From contig NZ_AP022564.1 of the NCBI RefSeq assembly GCF_010727125.1, positions 2,976,001 through 3,040,000 of the forward strand: DNA of 64,000 bases, given 5' to 3'. Origin of the DNA: Mycolicibacter terrae. GTDB taxonomy: Bacteria; Actinomycetota; Actinomycetes; Mycobacteriales; Mycobacteriaceae. Numbering within the stretch: the stretch's first letter is position 1; every line of letters starts with the position of its first letter. This document shows, one piece after another, positions 45,987 through 54,135 of this stretch. The notes under the pieces are model-generated. The model searched no databases. It worked only from the letters and a program-made list of their open reading frames with translations, and was not told the DNA's origin. Both the position numbers and the translations under genes were made by a program.

Positions 45987-47936
45987 ATGGCCGCCGGACG
46001 ACGTGAAGTACCCCGGGGGGACCGGTGTAGCCGTGCGCTGTGTGCGGCCGGGCTGGCGACGGCGGTGGTCGTCGGCACCGCGGCGAGCCCGATCCAGCCG
46101 GCCCGCCTGGCACGCTCATTGCCGGTGGCGTTGACATCGGTCTCGGCCGAGGTGCAACAGGCGATCGATGCCCTGCTCGACGTGATGAAGCAGGCCGCCG
46201 CCGACGACGCGGCACTGCCCTTCGCGACACCCGACGGCGTCGCCATGCTGATGACGGGGCTGCAGAACACGAACTACGAATTGCTCATGGCCGGGGTCTC
46301 ACGGGTGACCGAGCTGTTCGACGGATGGTTTTTCCAGTCGCCCGAAGTGATGGCCGGTGACGCCGCCAATCCGCGGCAGTACTTCCAGTTCTTCACCCCC
46401 GACATCTACTACCACGCGACCGCGGGCCTGGCCCCGGGCGCGACCTATGAGCTCACCGGCACGCTCGGCGGTGGCACCGAGGCGTTCGCGATCGCCACCG
46501 AGCAGATCACCGGTTCGCAGGCCGTCAGCAAGGAGAGCCTGGAACTCGGCACCAATCTGGTGGTCAACCCCGACGGCACGTTCACCGTCTACATCGGGCC
46601 CGACGCGCCCAGCGGTGCGGTCAACTTCATCGACGACGACAGCGCCACCATCCAGGGGGCCGCCTCGCTGCTGGTCCGGGATGTGTTGGGAGACTGGGCG
46701 AAAGGGCCCAGCAATATCAGCATCCACTGCGTGGCCGATTGCCCGCCGTTCTTCGCCATCCCCGAGGGCGGATTCTTTCCCAGTGACGACACGGTGACGC
46801 CACCGAAGATCAGCTCGATCGACGACGCGCTGACCCTGCTGTTCAGTGCCTTCGCCAAGATCGCCGGGCCGTTCAACACCCAGAACATGGGACTGGCCCA
46901 GATCGCCGGGATCGAGCAGCCCGCCAACACCATGAGCCCGCTGGCCACCGAGACGAGCCTGTTCGCCACGGGTCTGCCAAGCGCGGACGTCTCCGCGGGG
47001 AACTTCGACTTGGACGCCGGCGAGGCGCTGATCGTGAAGGTGCCGGAGGTGGACTCCGCCTACAGCGGCATCGAGCTGATGAACGTCTACGGCGCGGCAC
47101 TGCCGTTCACGCTGGCCCAGACCACCCTGAACAACACCACGGCGTTTCAAGCCGCTGACGGCTACACCTACTACGTGATCAGCGCCACCAATCCCGGCGT
47201 GGCGAATTGGCTGGACACCGGAGGCATCCCCAACGGGGAGATCTTCGCCCGGTTCGAGAACCTCGCCGCCGGAACCGATCCGACCGGTCTGGAGGTGACC
47301 ACCCAGGTGGTGCCGGTGGCCGACGTGGCCCAATACCTGCCCGGTGACACCCCGACCGTCAGCGCGGCCGAGTACGCCGCCGACATGACCCAGCGGGTGC
47401 TGTCCTATGACTACGCCCTGGACGTGTCCCGGATGCACGCCCAACCCAGCTGGCTGATCCAGGAAGTGCTGTTCTCCGGGCTCAAGGGGCTCATCGGTGA
47501 CGACAACTTCGCGTCGGTCTTCGGCGAGGAGCCGGTCACACCGCTGGCGCTGCGGTTCACCGACGCACTGAGCCCGGACTGGGACGCCGTCTGGCACGGG
47601 ATCACGAGCGATCCGTTCGGCAGCCTGACCGCGGTGGCCAACAACCTGCCGCTGCTGTGGAGCGATGTCAGCCTGCCGTTCCAGCTGGCCGCAGCACAAT
47701 CGCTGCTGTCGCTGCTGCTTCCCGGGACGTCCGGCTCGCTGCTGAGCGACGCACTGCTCGACCCGAACAGCGGCATCATCGCCGGCCTGCTCAATGCCCG
47801 CGACGACCTGGCCACCACGATCCTGACCGCCACCAACGCCTGGCCGACGGAGCTGGGTGAGCAGGCCGCCCAGCAGTGGGCGAACATGTCCGAGCTGATC
47901 GCGCAGGGTGCCACGTCACTGTTCGACGCCGGCTGA
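45987..47936 (+). CDS. Exported DUF1214-like protein of unknown function
   Basis: A 649-residue protein. ATG 45987 is chosen because GGAGAGGAG lies just upstream; the frame opens 13 codons earlier. An N-terminal signal sequence (LCAAGLATAVVVGTAASPIQ) is followed by a mature protein with YYHATAGLAPGATYELTGTL, NPDGTFTVYIGPDAPSGAVN and later EYAADMTQRVLSYDYALDVS, which recall the DUF1214 fold seen with DUF1254. The C-terminal ~180 residues are helical and hydrophobic in places. It may be cell-wall associated. A palindrome at its 5' side and the divergent IclR gene suggest inducible expression. Confidence 0.75.
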   Translation: MAAGRREVPRGDRCSRALCAAGLATAVVVGTAASPIQPARLARSLPVALTSVSAEVQQAIDALLDVMKQAAADDAALPFATPDGVAMLMTGLQNTNYELLMAGVSRVTELFDGWFFQSPEVMAGDAANPRQYFQFFTPDIYYHATAGLAPGATYELTGTLGGGTEAFAIATEQITGSQAVSKESLELGTNLVVNPDGTFTVYIGPDAPSGAVNFIDDDSATIQGAASLLVRDVLGDWAKGPSNISIHCVADCPPFFAIPEGGFFPSDDTVTPPKISSIDDALTLLFSAFAKIAGPFNTQNMGLAQIAGIEQPANTMSPLATETSLFATGLPSADVSAGNFDLDAGEALIVKVPEVDSAYSGIELMNVYGAALPFTLAQTTLNNTTAFQAADGYTYYVISATNPGVANWLDTGGIPNGEIFARFENLAAGTDPTGLEVTTQVVPVADVAQYLPGDTPTVSAAEYAADMTQRVLSYDYALDVSRMHAQPSWLIQEVLFSGLKGLIGDDNFASVFGEEPVTPLALRFTDALSPDWDAVWHGITSDPFGSLTAVANNLPLLWSDVSLPFQLAAAQSLLSLLLPGTSGSLLSDALLDPNSGIIAGLLNARDDLATTILTATNAWPTELGEQAAQQWANMSELIAQGATSLFDAG

Positions 47937-47964
47937 TCCGCCGCTGAAATCCCAGCGCCGCCAT

Positions 47965-47976
47965 TACACTCCCGGA
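47965..47976 (+). promoter_or_regulatory. -10 box of a candidate leaderless promoter
   Basis: TACACT (47965-47970) is followed by six bases and ATG 47977. Confidence 0.5.
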
Positions 47977-49698
47977 ATGCGCAGGTACAGCGGTCATGTC
48001 GCGCTGACAGTCGTGTTGCTTGCCTCCGGGCTGACCGGTTGCTCGTCGGGGAACCGGGTGGCCGAGTCGATGGCGACGCCGACCGTTTCATCGTCCCCCT
48101 CGCCGACGGTGTCGCCGTCGGCGGTGATCGGCCCCGACGGGGCGAGCGTCGAGATCACCCTGAACGGGATGCGGGTTACCGCAACCGCACCGGCCGGTGT
48201 CAGTGATCCCGGTGTGCCGCTGACGATCTCGGGTGGCCCAGACACCGAGGGCAAACCATTTGCGGCCGCGGTGGCCGCCAGTGCACCTGCGTCGATCACG
48301 CTGGGCTCAGGGCTGCAGCCCAAGCAGCCGATCGAGCTGCGGTTCGACCTGTCCGCCCATCCGGAGCTTGCCGGGGCGTTCAGCAATTCGGTGAAACCGG
48401 TCATCCACTCGGGCTCCGGCGCCGACGGGTCGGTGATCGACCTGATACCGGCTACCTGGGATCCGGCGACCCGCACGGTGAGCGCGACCACCGACCACCT
48501 GTCGTTTTTTCAGGTCGTCGCCGCGGACCTGGGCAAGGTGGTCGACACCATCCGGGGTGTGCTGCTGCCCGGCACCAACTCCAGCCCGGCCTGTGCGGGT
48601 GGCAGCCAACTGACCATCGGATCGATCTCCTACACGCTCAGCGCGTCCAGCGCCGACGCGCCGGTGACCGGCTGCCTGCGCGACCCCAGCGACGGCGGCG
48701 TCGGCGTCGACTTCGTCAACAGCAGTAGCCAGTTCTACGGGATCACGTCCTCGCCTCCCGGAGCCTTCACCAATCCGACACCCTTGAACAGCAACGACCA
48801 GCTCGCGGTGTGGCTGTTCAGCGACAAGAACGGGCTGCTCACACCCCGCGCCGGCGGCCAGCTCGCACTTCCGGTCGGCACCACCAGCGCCACCATCAAC
48901 GCCGATGTCAATCCGGTGGCGCTGCAATTGAATTCGATCCTGACCGGACTCGGGATGCTGGGTATCGATGGCGACCAACTGGTCACGGTGTTCCAGAACA
49001 GCCGGTCGGCCTGGGACTGCGCGCTGACCGCGATGAACGCCCTGCAGCTCCCCAAAGACGCCTACCAAGCCCGCGATCAGTACGGCAACGTCGCCCAATG
49101 CCTGCTGGCCGGGATCGGAGCCGCCGGCAGGCCTATCAGCGGCGCAGCGGGCGCCGATCCTGGGTATCTGGGCGATGTGGTGCACCGGACCGGTGTGGCA
49201 CTGTCGCTGGTGACCACCCTGCCTGACCAGTTCTTCGCCAACATCGCCGGAGCGATCGGCGAGGTGACCGGCAAGAACCACCTGCAGTTCACTCTCAACG
49301 GCCAGGGCCCCACCGCTCCGGCCCCGAGTACAGGCACCTTGCAGTTGAGCGTGTTCCACTCGCGCACCAACCCCGGTGATACCGGAGTTGAGTTGGCGCC
49401 CAACCATTTCCAGCTCAGCAAGACCAAGCACGACGGCACTTTCTGGGTCGATTTGGGCTTGCGCTGGAAGACCGCTGACGGAAAGGGCCTGTTTTCGTAC
49501 TGCACCGAGCAGACGAAGGTCCTCGACAGCGGTGGCGGCGTCGTGCTGGCGCGAAAGCAGCGACTGGCGACCTGCGACGGGGGCGGCGGCTGGAATTTTC
49601 AGCTCACTAAACCCGGCACCTACACCTACATCGTCGACCTGCAGGGCGAGCCGAGCGGCTCAGCCCACGGCGAGCAGCAGTTCACCGTCGACCCGTAG
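47977..49698 (+). CDS. Large putative lipoprotein
   Basis: A 573-residue protein starting MRRYSGHVALTVVLLASGLT with lipobox LTGC (Cys near residue 22). A Ser/Thr/Pro-rich linker follows. The mature region contains VEITLNGMRVTATAPAGVSD and GTVSATTDHLSFFQVV-like beta-rich modules, then a mixed domain, and ends in a beta-sandwich-like section (GTYTYIVDLQGEPSGS). I do not recognise a named family. The promoter-like TACACT six bases before the ATG supports this start over the longer frame. It sits 40 bases after the DUF1214-like gene but probably has its own transcript. Confidence 0.8.
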   Translation: MRRYSGHVALTVVLLASGLTGCSSGNRVAESMATPTVSSSPSPTVSPSAVIGPDGASVEITLNGMRVTATAPAGVSDPGVPLTISGGPDTEGKPFAAAVAASAPASITLGSGLQPKQPIELRFDLSAHPELAGAFSNSVKPVIHSGSGADGSVIDLIPATWDPATRTVSATTDHLSFFQVVAADLGKVVDTIRGVLLPGTNSSPACAGGSQLTIGSISYTLSASSADAPVTGCLRDPSDGGVGVDFVNSSSQFYGITSSPPGAFTNPTPLNSNDQLAVWLFSDKNGLLTPRAGGQLALPVGTTSATINADVNPVALQLNSILTGLGMLGIDGDQLVTVFQNSRSAWDCALTAMNALQLPKDAYQARDQYGNVAQCLLAGIGAAGRPISGAAGADPGYLGDVVHRTGVALSLVTTLPDQFFANIAGAIGEVTGKNHLQFTLNGQGPTAPAPSTGTLQLSVFHSRTNPGDTGVELAPNHFQLSKTKHDGTFWVDLGLRWKTADGKGLFSYCTEQTKVLDSGGGVVLARKQRLATCDGGGGWNFQLTKPGTYTYIVDLQGEPSGSAHGEQQFTVDP

Positions 49699-49724
49699 CG
49701 ACGCGGCAGGCCGCCGCAGCTCCG

Positions 49725-49737
49725 TAGGATCGCGTGC
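49725..49737 (+). promoter_or_regulatory. -10 box of a candidate leaderless promoter
   Basis: TAGGAT (49725-49730) is followed by seven bases and GTG 49738. Confidence 0.55.
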
Positions 49738-51105
49738 GTGGATTCCGATGCCCTGGCCCAGTTGATCGCCGACCTGCCCGACGGGATGGTGGTCACCGAT
49801 CCGACGATCACCGCGGGCTACCGCCAGGACAACGCGCTGGATCCGCTGGCGGGCCAACCGCTGGCGGTGGTGCGTCCGCTGCGCACCGAGGAAGTGCAGA
49901 CGGTCCTGCGCTGGGCCGCCGAGCACCGGGTGCCGGTGGTGACCCGGGGCGCGGGCACCGGACTTTCCGGTGGCGCCACCGCGATCGACGGCGGGATCGT
50001 GCTGAGCACCGAGAAGATGCGCGACATCACCGTCGACCCCGTCACCCGCACCGCGGTCTGCCAGCCCGGCCTGTTCAACGCCGAGGTGAAGAAGGCCGTC
50101 GCCGAACACGGGCTGTGGTATCCCCCGGACCCGTCGTCGTTCGAGATCTGCAGCATCGGCGGCAACATCGCCACCAACGCCGGCGGGCTGTGCTGTGTCA
50201 AATACGGCGTCACCACCGACTACGTGCTGGGCCTGCAGGTGGTGCTGGCCGACGGCACCGCGGTGCGCCTGGGCGGGCCGCGCCTGAAAGACGTTGCCGG
50301 ACTGTCGTTGACCAAGCTGTTCGTCGGCAGCGAGGGCACCCTCGGGGTGATCACCGAGGTGACCTTGCGACTGCTGCCGGCCCAGCCCAAGTCCGCGGTG
50401 GTGGTGGCCACCTTCGACTCGGTGGCCGCCGCAGCCGAGGCGGTGCTCGACGTCTCCGGGCGGCTGCGCCCGTCGATGCTGGAGTTCATGGACGCCGCGG
50501 CGATCAACGCCGTCGAGGACCAACTGCGGATGGGGCTCGACCGCGACGCCGCCGCCATGCTGGTGGCGGCCTCCGATGAGCGGGGCCACGCCGGCGCGGA
50601 CGACATCGAGCTGATGGCCCGGGTGTTCACCGAGCACGGCGCCAAGGACGTGTTCTCCACCGACGACCCGGTCGAGGCCGAAGGCTTCGTGGCGGCCCGG
50701 CGGTTCTGCATCCCGGCCGTCGAGGCCAAGGGGCCGCTACTGCTCGAGGACGTGGGCGTGCCGCTGCCACAGCTGGGCGAGCTGATCACCGGGATCGAGA
50801 AGATCGCCGCCGATCACCGGGTGATGATCGCGGTGATCGCCCACGCCGGTGACGGCAACACCCACCCGCTGATCGTGCACGACCCGAACGATCCCGACGA
50901 GGTCCGCCGCGCCGAGGCCGCCTACGGCGAGATCATGAATCTGGCGATCGCCCTGGGCGGCACCATCACCGGCGAGCACGGGGTCGGGCGGCTGAAGCGG
51001 CCGTGGCTGGCCGAGCAGCTGGGCCCCGAGGCGATGGCGCTGAACCAACGGGTCAAGGCGGCGCTGGACCCGCTGAACATTCTGAATCCGGGTGCGGGGA
51101 TCTGA
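49738..51105 (+). CDS. FAD-linked oxidase (GlcD/D-lactate dehydrogenase-like)
   Basis: A 455-residue flavoprotein of the VAO/PCMH superfamily. The FAD-binding part has VPVVTRGAGTGLSGGATAI and YPPDPSSFEICSIGGNIATN, the typical GlcD/DLD motifs. The C-terminal FAD-oxidase domain has VIAHAGDGNTHPLIVHD and GGTITGEHGVGRLKRPWL with the catalytic-site His residues. It probably oxidises a 2-hydroxy acid such as glycolate or D-lactate. It matches Rv1257c by position. The GTG start and absent Shine-Dalgarno fit a leaderless mRNA. Confidence 0.93.
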   Translation: MDSDALAQLIADLPDGMVVTDPTITAGYRQDNALDPLAGQPLAVVRPLRTEEVQTVLRWAAEHRVPVVTRGAGTGLSGGATAIDGGIVLSTEKMRDITVDPVTRTAVCQPGLFNAEVKKAVAEHGLWYPPDPSSFEICSIGGNIATNAGGLCCVKYGVTTDYVLGLQVVLADGTAVRLGGPRLKDVAGLSLTKLFVGSEGTLGVITEVTLRLLPAQPKSAVVVATFDSVAAAAEAVLDVSGRLRPSMLEFMDAAAINAVEDQLRMGLDRDAAAMLVAASDERGHAGADDIELMARVFTEHGAKDVFSTDDPVEAEGFVAARRFCIPAVEAKGPLLLEDVGVPLPQLGELITGIEKIAADHRVMIAVIAHAGDGNTHPLIVHDPNDPDEVRRAEAAYGEIMNLAIALGGTITGEHGVGRLKRPWLAEQLGPEAMALNQRVKAALDPLNILNPGAGI

Positions 51106-51154
51106 CCGGCGTCGCCACGCCCCCCGGGCCGGGAACCTGCCGACGCCCCGGGGA

Positions 51155-51190
51155 TTGACAGTCGGTACGTTGTGTCATATCAATGAGACA
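51155..51190 (+). promoter_or_regulatory. cyp130 promoter with operator-like repeat
   Basis: A perfect -35 TTGACA (51155-51160), a 17-base spacer and TATCAA (51178-51183) lie six bases before the cyp130 ATG, which predicts a strong leaderless promoter. An imperfect inverted repeat, TGTCAT (51173-51178) and ATGAGACA (51183-51190), covers the -10, suiting repression by the TetR protein encoded just after cyp130. Confidence 0.6.
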
Positions 51191-52413
51191 TGACGACTGC
51201 TGTGTCTCATCCGAAGTTCGAGCTGTGCAACGCCGACACCTGGCCCAACCCCTGGCCGATGTACTCCGCGCTGCGCGATCACGACCCGGTCCATCACGTG
51301 GTCCCGGCGAACGCCCCCGGCCAGGACTACTACGTGCTGTCCCGGCATGCCGACATCTGGGCGGCCGCCGCCGACCACGAGACCTTCTCCTCGGCGCAGG
51401 GACTGACCGTCAACTACGGCGAGCTGGAGATGATCGGCCTGGCCGACAACCCGCCGATGGTGATGCAGGATCCGCCGGTGCACACCGAGTTCCGCAAGCT
51501 CGTGGCCCGCGGCTTCATGCCGCGGCAGGTGGAGTTGCTGGAGCCGAAGGTGCGCGAGTTCGTGGTGCAATGCCTCGAGCGGCTGGAGGCCGAGGGCGGC
51601 ACCGGGGATATCGTCGTCGACCTGTTCAAGCCGCTGCCGTCGATGGTCGTCGCACACTACCTGGGGGTGCCCGAGCAGGACCGGGCCCAGTTCGACGGCT
51701 GGACCGACGCGATCGTCGCGGCCACCGTCAGCCAAGACGGCGTCGCCTCGGCCGGTGACGCGATCGGGCAGATGATGGGCTACTTCACCGAGCTCATCGA
51801 ACGCCGTCGCACCGAACCCGGCGACGACACAGTCTCGCACCTGGTAGCCGCCGGGGTGGGTGACGACGGCGACATCAAAGGGCTGCTGTCGGTGCTGGCA
51901 TTCACTTTCACCATGGTCACCGGCGGCAACGACACCACAACCGGAATGCTGGGCGGCTCAGTGCAATTGCTGCAACGGTCCCCCGACCAGCGTCAGTTGC
52001 TGGTGGACAAGCCGGAGTTGATCCGCGACGCCGTCGAGGAGCTGCTGCGGTTGACCTCGCCGGTGCAGGGGCTGGCCCGCACCACCACCCGCGACGTGAC
52101 CATCGGCGACACCACCATTCCGGCGGGCCGCAAGGTATTGCTGCTCTACGGTTCGGCCAACCGCGACGAACGACACTTCGGGCCCGACGCCGCAGAACTG
52201 AACGTGTTGCGCAAGCCGCACCAGATCCTCACCTTCAGCTACGGCGCGCATCACTGCATCGGCAACCAGGCCGCACGCATGCAGGCGCGGGTGGCGCTGG
52301 AGGAACTGCTTGCCCGCTGCCCGAACTACACGGTCGACGAGGCCGGGATCCGCTGGGCCGGCGGCGGTTACGTGCGCCGGCCGCTGTCGGTGCCCTTCAC
52401 CATCGGGTCATGA
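51190..52413 (+). CDS. cyp130: Cytochrome P450, CYP130-type
   Basis: A 407-residue soluble P450. The I-helix is VTGGNDTTTG, the ExxR motif lies in VEELLRLTSP, and the heme-binding loop is FSYGAHHCIGNQAARMQ with axial Cys356. The N-terminal region FELCNADTWPNPWPMYSALR and the genomic position (before a TetR gene, near an acyltransferase and deaD) match M. tuberculosis CYP130 (Rv1256c) as I recall. The natural substrate is unknown. It is co-transcribed with the downstream tetR through an ATGA overlap. Confidence 0.9.
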   Translation: MTTAVSHPKFELCNADTWPNPWPMYSALRDHDPVHHVVPANAPGQDYYVLSRHADIWAAAADHETFSSAQGLTVNYGELEMIGLADNPPMVMQDPPVHTEFRKLVARGFMPRQVELLEPKVREFVVQCLERLEAEGGTGDIVVDLFKPLPSMVVAHYLGVPEQDRAQFDGWTDAIVAATVSQDGVASAGDAIGQMMGYFTELIERRRTEPGDDTVSHLVAAGVGDDGDIKGLLSVLAFTFTMVTGGNDTTTGMLGGSVQLLQRSPDQRQLLVDKPELIRDAVEELLRLTSPVQGLARTTTRDVTIGDTTIPAGRKVLLLYGSANRDERHFGPDAAELNVLRKPHQILTFSYGAHHCIGNQAARMQARVALEELLARCPNYTVDEAGIRWAGGGYVRRPLSVPFTIGS

Positions 52414-53015
52414 TGGCCGGGCGGGCCTGGCTGTCGGATCAGCGCGGCGAGCTGGCGGCCGAGAAGATCCTCGACGCGGCCGAGAAGCTGTTCGCCCAGC
52501 ATGACCCCGGCTCGGTCGGCATGCATGAAATCGCCCGCACCGCGGGGTGTTCGCGCGCCACGCTGTACCGCTACTTCGACAGCCGCGACGCGCTCTACAC
52601 CGCCTACGTACACCGCTGGGCCAACACGCTCTATCACGAGTTGACCCAGCGGCTGGCCGGTGTCGACGATCCGGCCCAGCGGCTGGTCACCGGGATCACC
52701 GAGTCGCTGGCGCTGGTGCGGAGCAACCCGGCACTGGCGTCGTGGTTCGCCGAGACCGGGCCGCCGATCGGTGCGGCGATGGCCGAGCGCTCCGAGCTCA
52801 TCACCGCGATGGTCACCACGTTCCTGTCGGCGCTGGAGACCGGCGACACCGAGGCGGTACAGCAGCGCGCCCGCTGGGTGGTGCGGGTGATGACGTCACT
52901 GCTGAGCTTTCCGGGCCACGACGCCGACGACGAGCGGGCGATGCTGATGCAGTTCGTGGTCCCGGTCGTCACACCGTCCGGCGTCCGCTCACCCGGTATC
53001 ACCGGACCCGGGTGA
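52410..53015 (+). CDS. TetR-family regulator coupled to cyp130
   Basis: A 201-residue TetR protein. The DNA-binding domain has EKILDAAEKLFAQHDPGSVG, the helix-turn-helix MHEIARTAGCSRATLYRYF and DSRDALYTAYV. The effector domain is helical. ATG 52410 overlaps the cyp130 stop as ATGA; a second ATG follows immediately. It probably senses a CYP130 substrate or product and represses the shared promoter. Its 3' end overlaps the convergent acyltransferase gene by 17 bases. Confidence 0.92.
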   Translation: MMAGRAWLSDQRGELAAEKILDAAEKLFAQHDPGSVGMHEIARTAGCSRATLYRYFDSRDALYTAYVHRWANTLYHELTQRLAGVDDPAQRLVTGITESLALVRSNPALASWFAETGPPIGAAMAERSELITAMVTTFLSALETGDTEAVQQRARWVVRVMTSLLSFPGHDADDERAMLMQFVVPVVTPSGVRSPGITGPG

Positions 53016-54135
53016 ACCGGTGCAGCAGCCAGGACACCGGGATGGTGACCACCATGGTGACGACGAACAGGTTGAGCATCGAACCGGTGTAGACCGGTGC
53101 GCGCAGTACCTCCACCATCACCACCTCCATCAGCACCAGGTGGACCAGGAAGATCTCGTAGGAGATCTCCCCCAGCCACACCATCGGCCTGCTGGCCAGC
53201 AGTCGCGCGTACCAGCCCTCGTTGCCCAGCGCCAGCGGCGCCACCGCCAGTGCGGCGATGACGGCATAGAAGCCCGCCTTGACCAGTGCCTCGGAGAGTT
53301 TGGCCGGTGAGGTGGTGGGTTCCCCGGCGATCGGCGTGGACGCGATGACATAACAGATCAGCGCCAGCGGAACGGCCACGAAGCCGTAGCAGCGCACCCC
53401 CATCGCCTGCAGCACCGCCAGGACCATTCCCCCGACGAACCAGACCAGGTAGGTCGGCAGCCACAGCCGGGCGCCGTCGGGCAGAAAGTCGCCTGCGTGC
53501 ACCAGAATCAGCCAGGCCGGGGTGATCGCCGCCACCGCCGCCAACCCGGCCAGCAGGCGCACCGGTCGCCACTGTCGCCGGCACAGCCAGACCAGCGTGA
53601 GATAGGCCAGCCCCGGCAGCACCACGTAGAAGGCGACCTCCACCGCGAGGCTCCACATCTGGGTGAGGCCCTGGTGCAGATAGCCGAACATGTAGTTGTC
53701 GGTGTAGATCTGGGTCAGGGTCAGGTTGCGCAGCAACCCGATCCAGTTGTGGCCGGGGTTCGGGCCGGCGGTGCGGAAGTGGTAGATCAGGTAGGCCAGC
53801 GCCACGGTGACGACGTAGGCGGGCATGATGCGCCGCACCCGGTGCCAGGCGTAGCGGCGCACCGAGGGCGCCGGGCGGCGAAAAGCGGTGGCGCGCACCC
53901 AGGGCCGGAACAACAGAAAACCGGAGAGCACGAAGAAGATCGGTACCCCGATCTCCATCCGGGAACCCAGCAGACCGGCGTAGCCGTGGGTGTACTTGCC
54001 GGTGGTGTAGGCCGCGTGGGTGCCGACGACCAGGATCGCGGCCACCGCGCGCACACCGGTCAGCGAGGCGACCCGATCGACGTGGGCGACCTGCTCCAGC
54101 CCGCCCTGGGCGACCTCCTCGGACGGCAGCGTCAT
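52999..54135 (-). CDS. Membrane acyltransferase (OafA/YrhL, acyltransferase-3 family)
   Basis: A 378-residue protein with about ten membrane helices. The N-terminal SLTGVRAVAAILVVGTHAAY holds the family catalytic His. Other features are MEIGVPIFFVLSGFLLFRPW, RYAWHRVRRIMPAYVVTVAL and the MWSLAVEVAFYVVLPGLAYL segment, all typical of acyltransferase-3 enzymes that O-acylate envelope glycans or lipids. It is translationally coupled to deaD (overlap 54132-54135) and downstream of it. It matches Rv1254. The acceptor is unknown. Confidence 0.93.
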   Translation of the reverse strand: MTLPSEEVAQGGLEQVAHVDRVASLTGVRAVAAILVVGTHAAYTTGKYTHGYAGLLGSRMEIGVPIFFVLSGFLLFRPWVRATAFRRPAPSVRRYAWHRVRRIMPAYVVTVALAYLIYHFRTAGPNPGHNWIGLLRNLTLTQIYTDNYMFGYLHQGLTQMWSLAVEVAFYVVLPGLAYLTLVWLCRRQWRPVRLLAGLAAVAAITPAWLILVHAGDFLPDGARLWLPTYLVWFVGGMVLAVLQAMGVRCYGFVAVPLALICYVIASTPIAGEPTTSPAKLSEALVKAGFYAVIAALAVAPLALGNEGWYARLLASRPMVWLGEISYEIFLVHLVLMEVVMVEVLRAPVYTGSMLNLFVVTMVVTIPVSWLLHRFTRVR

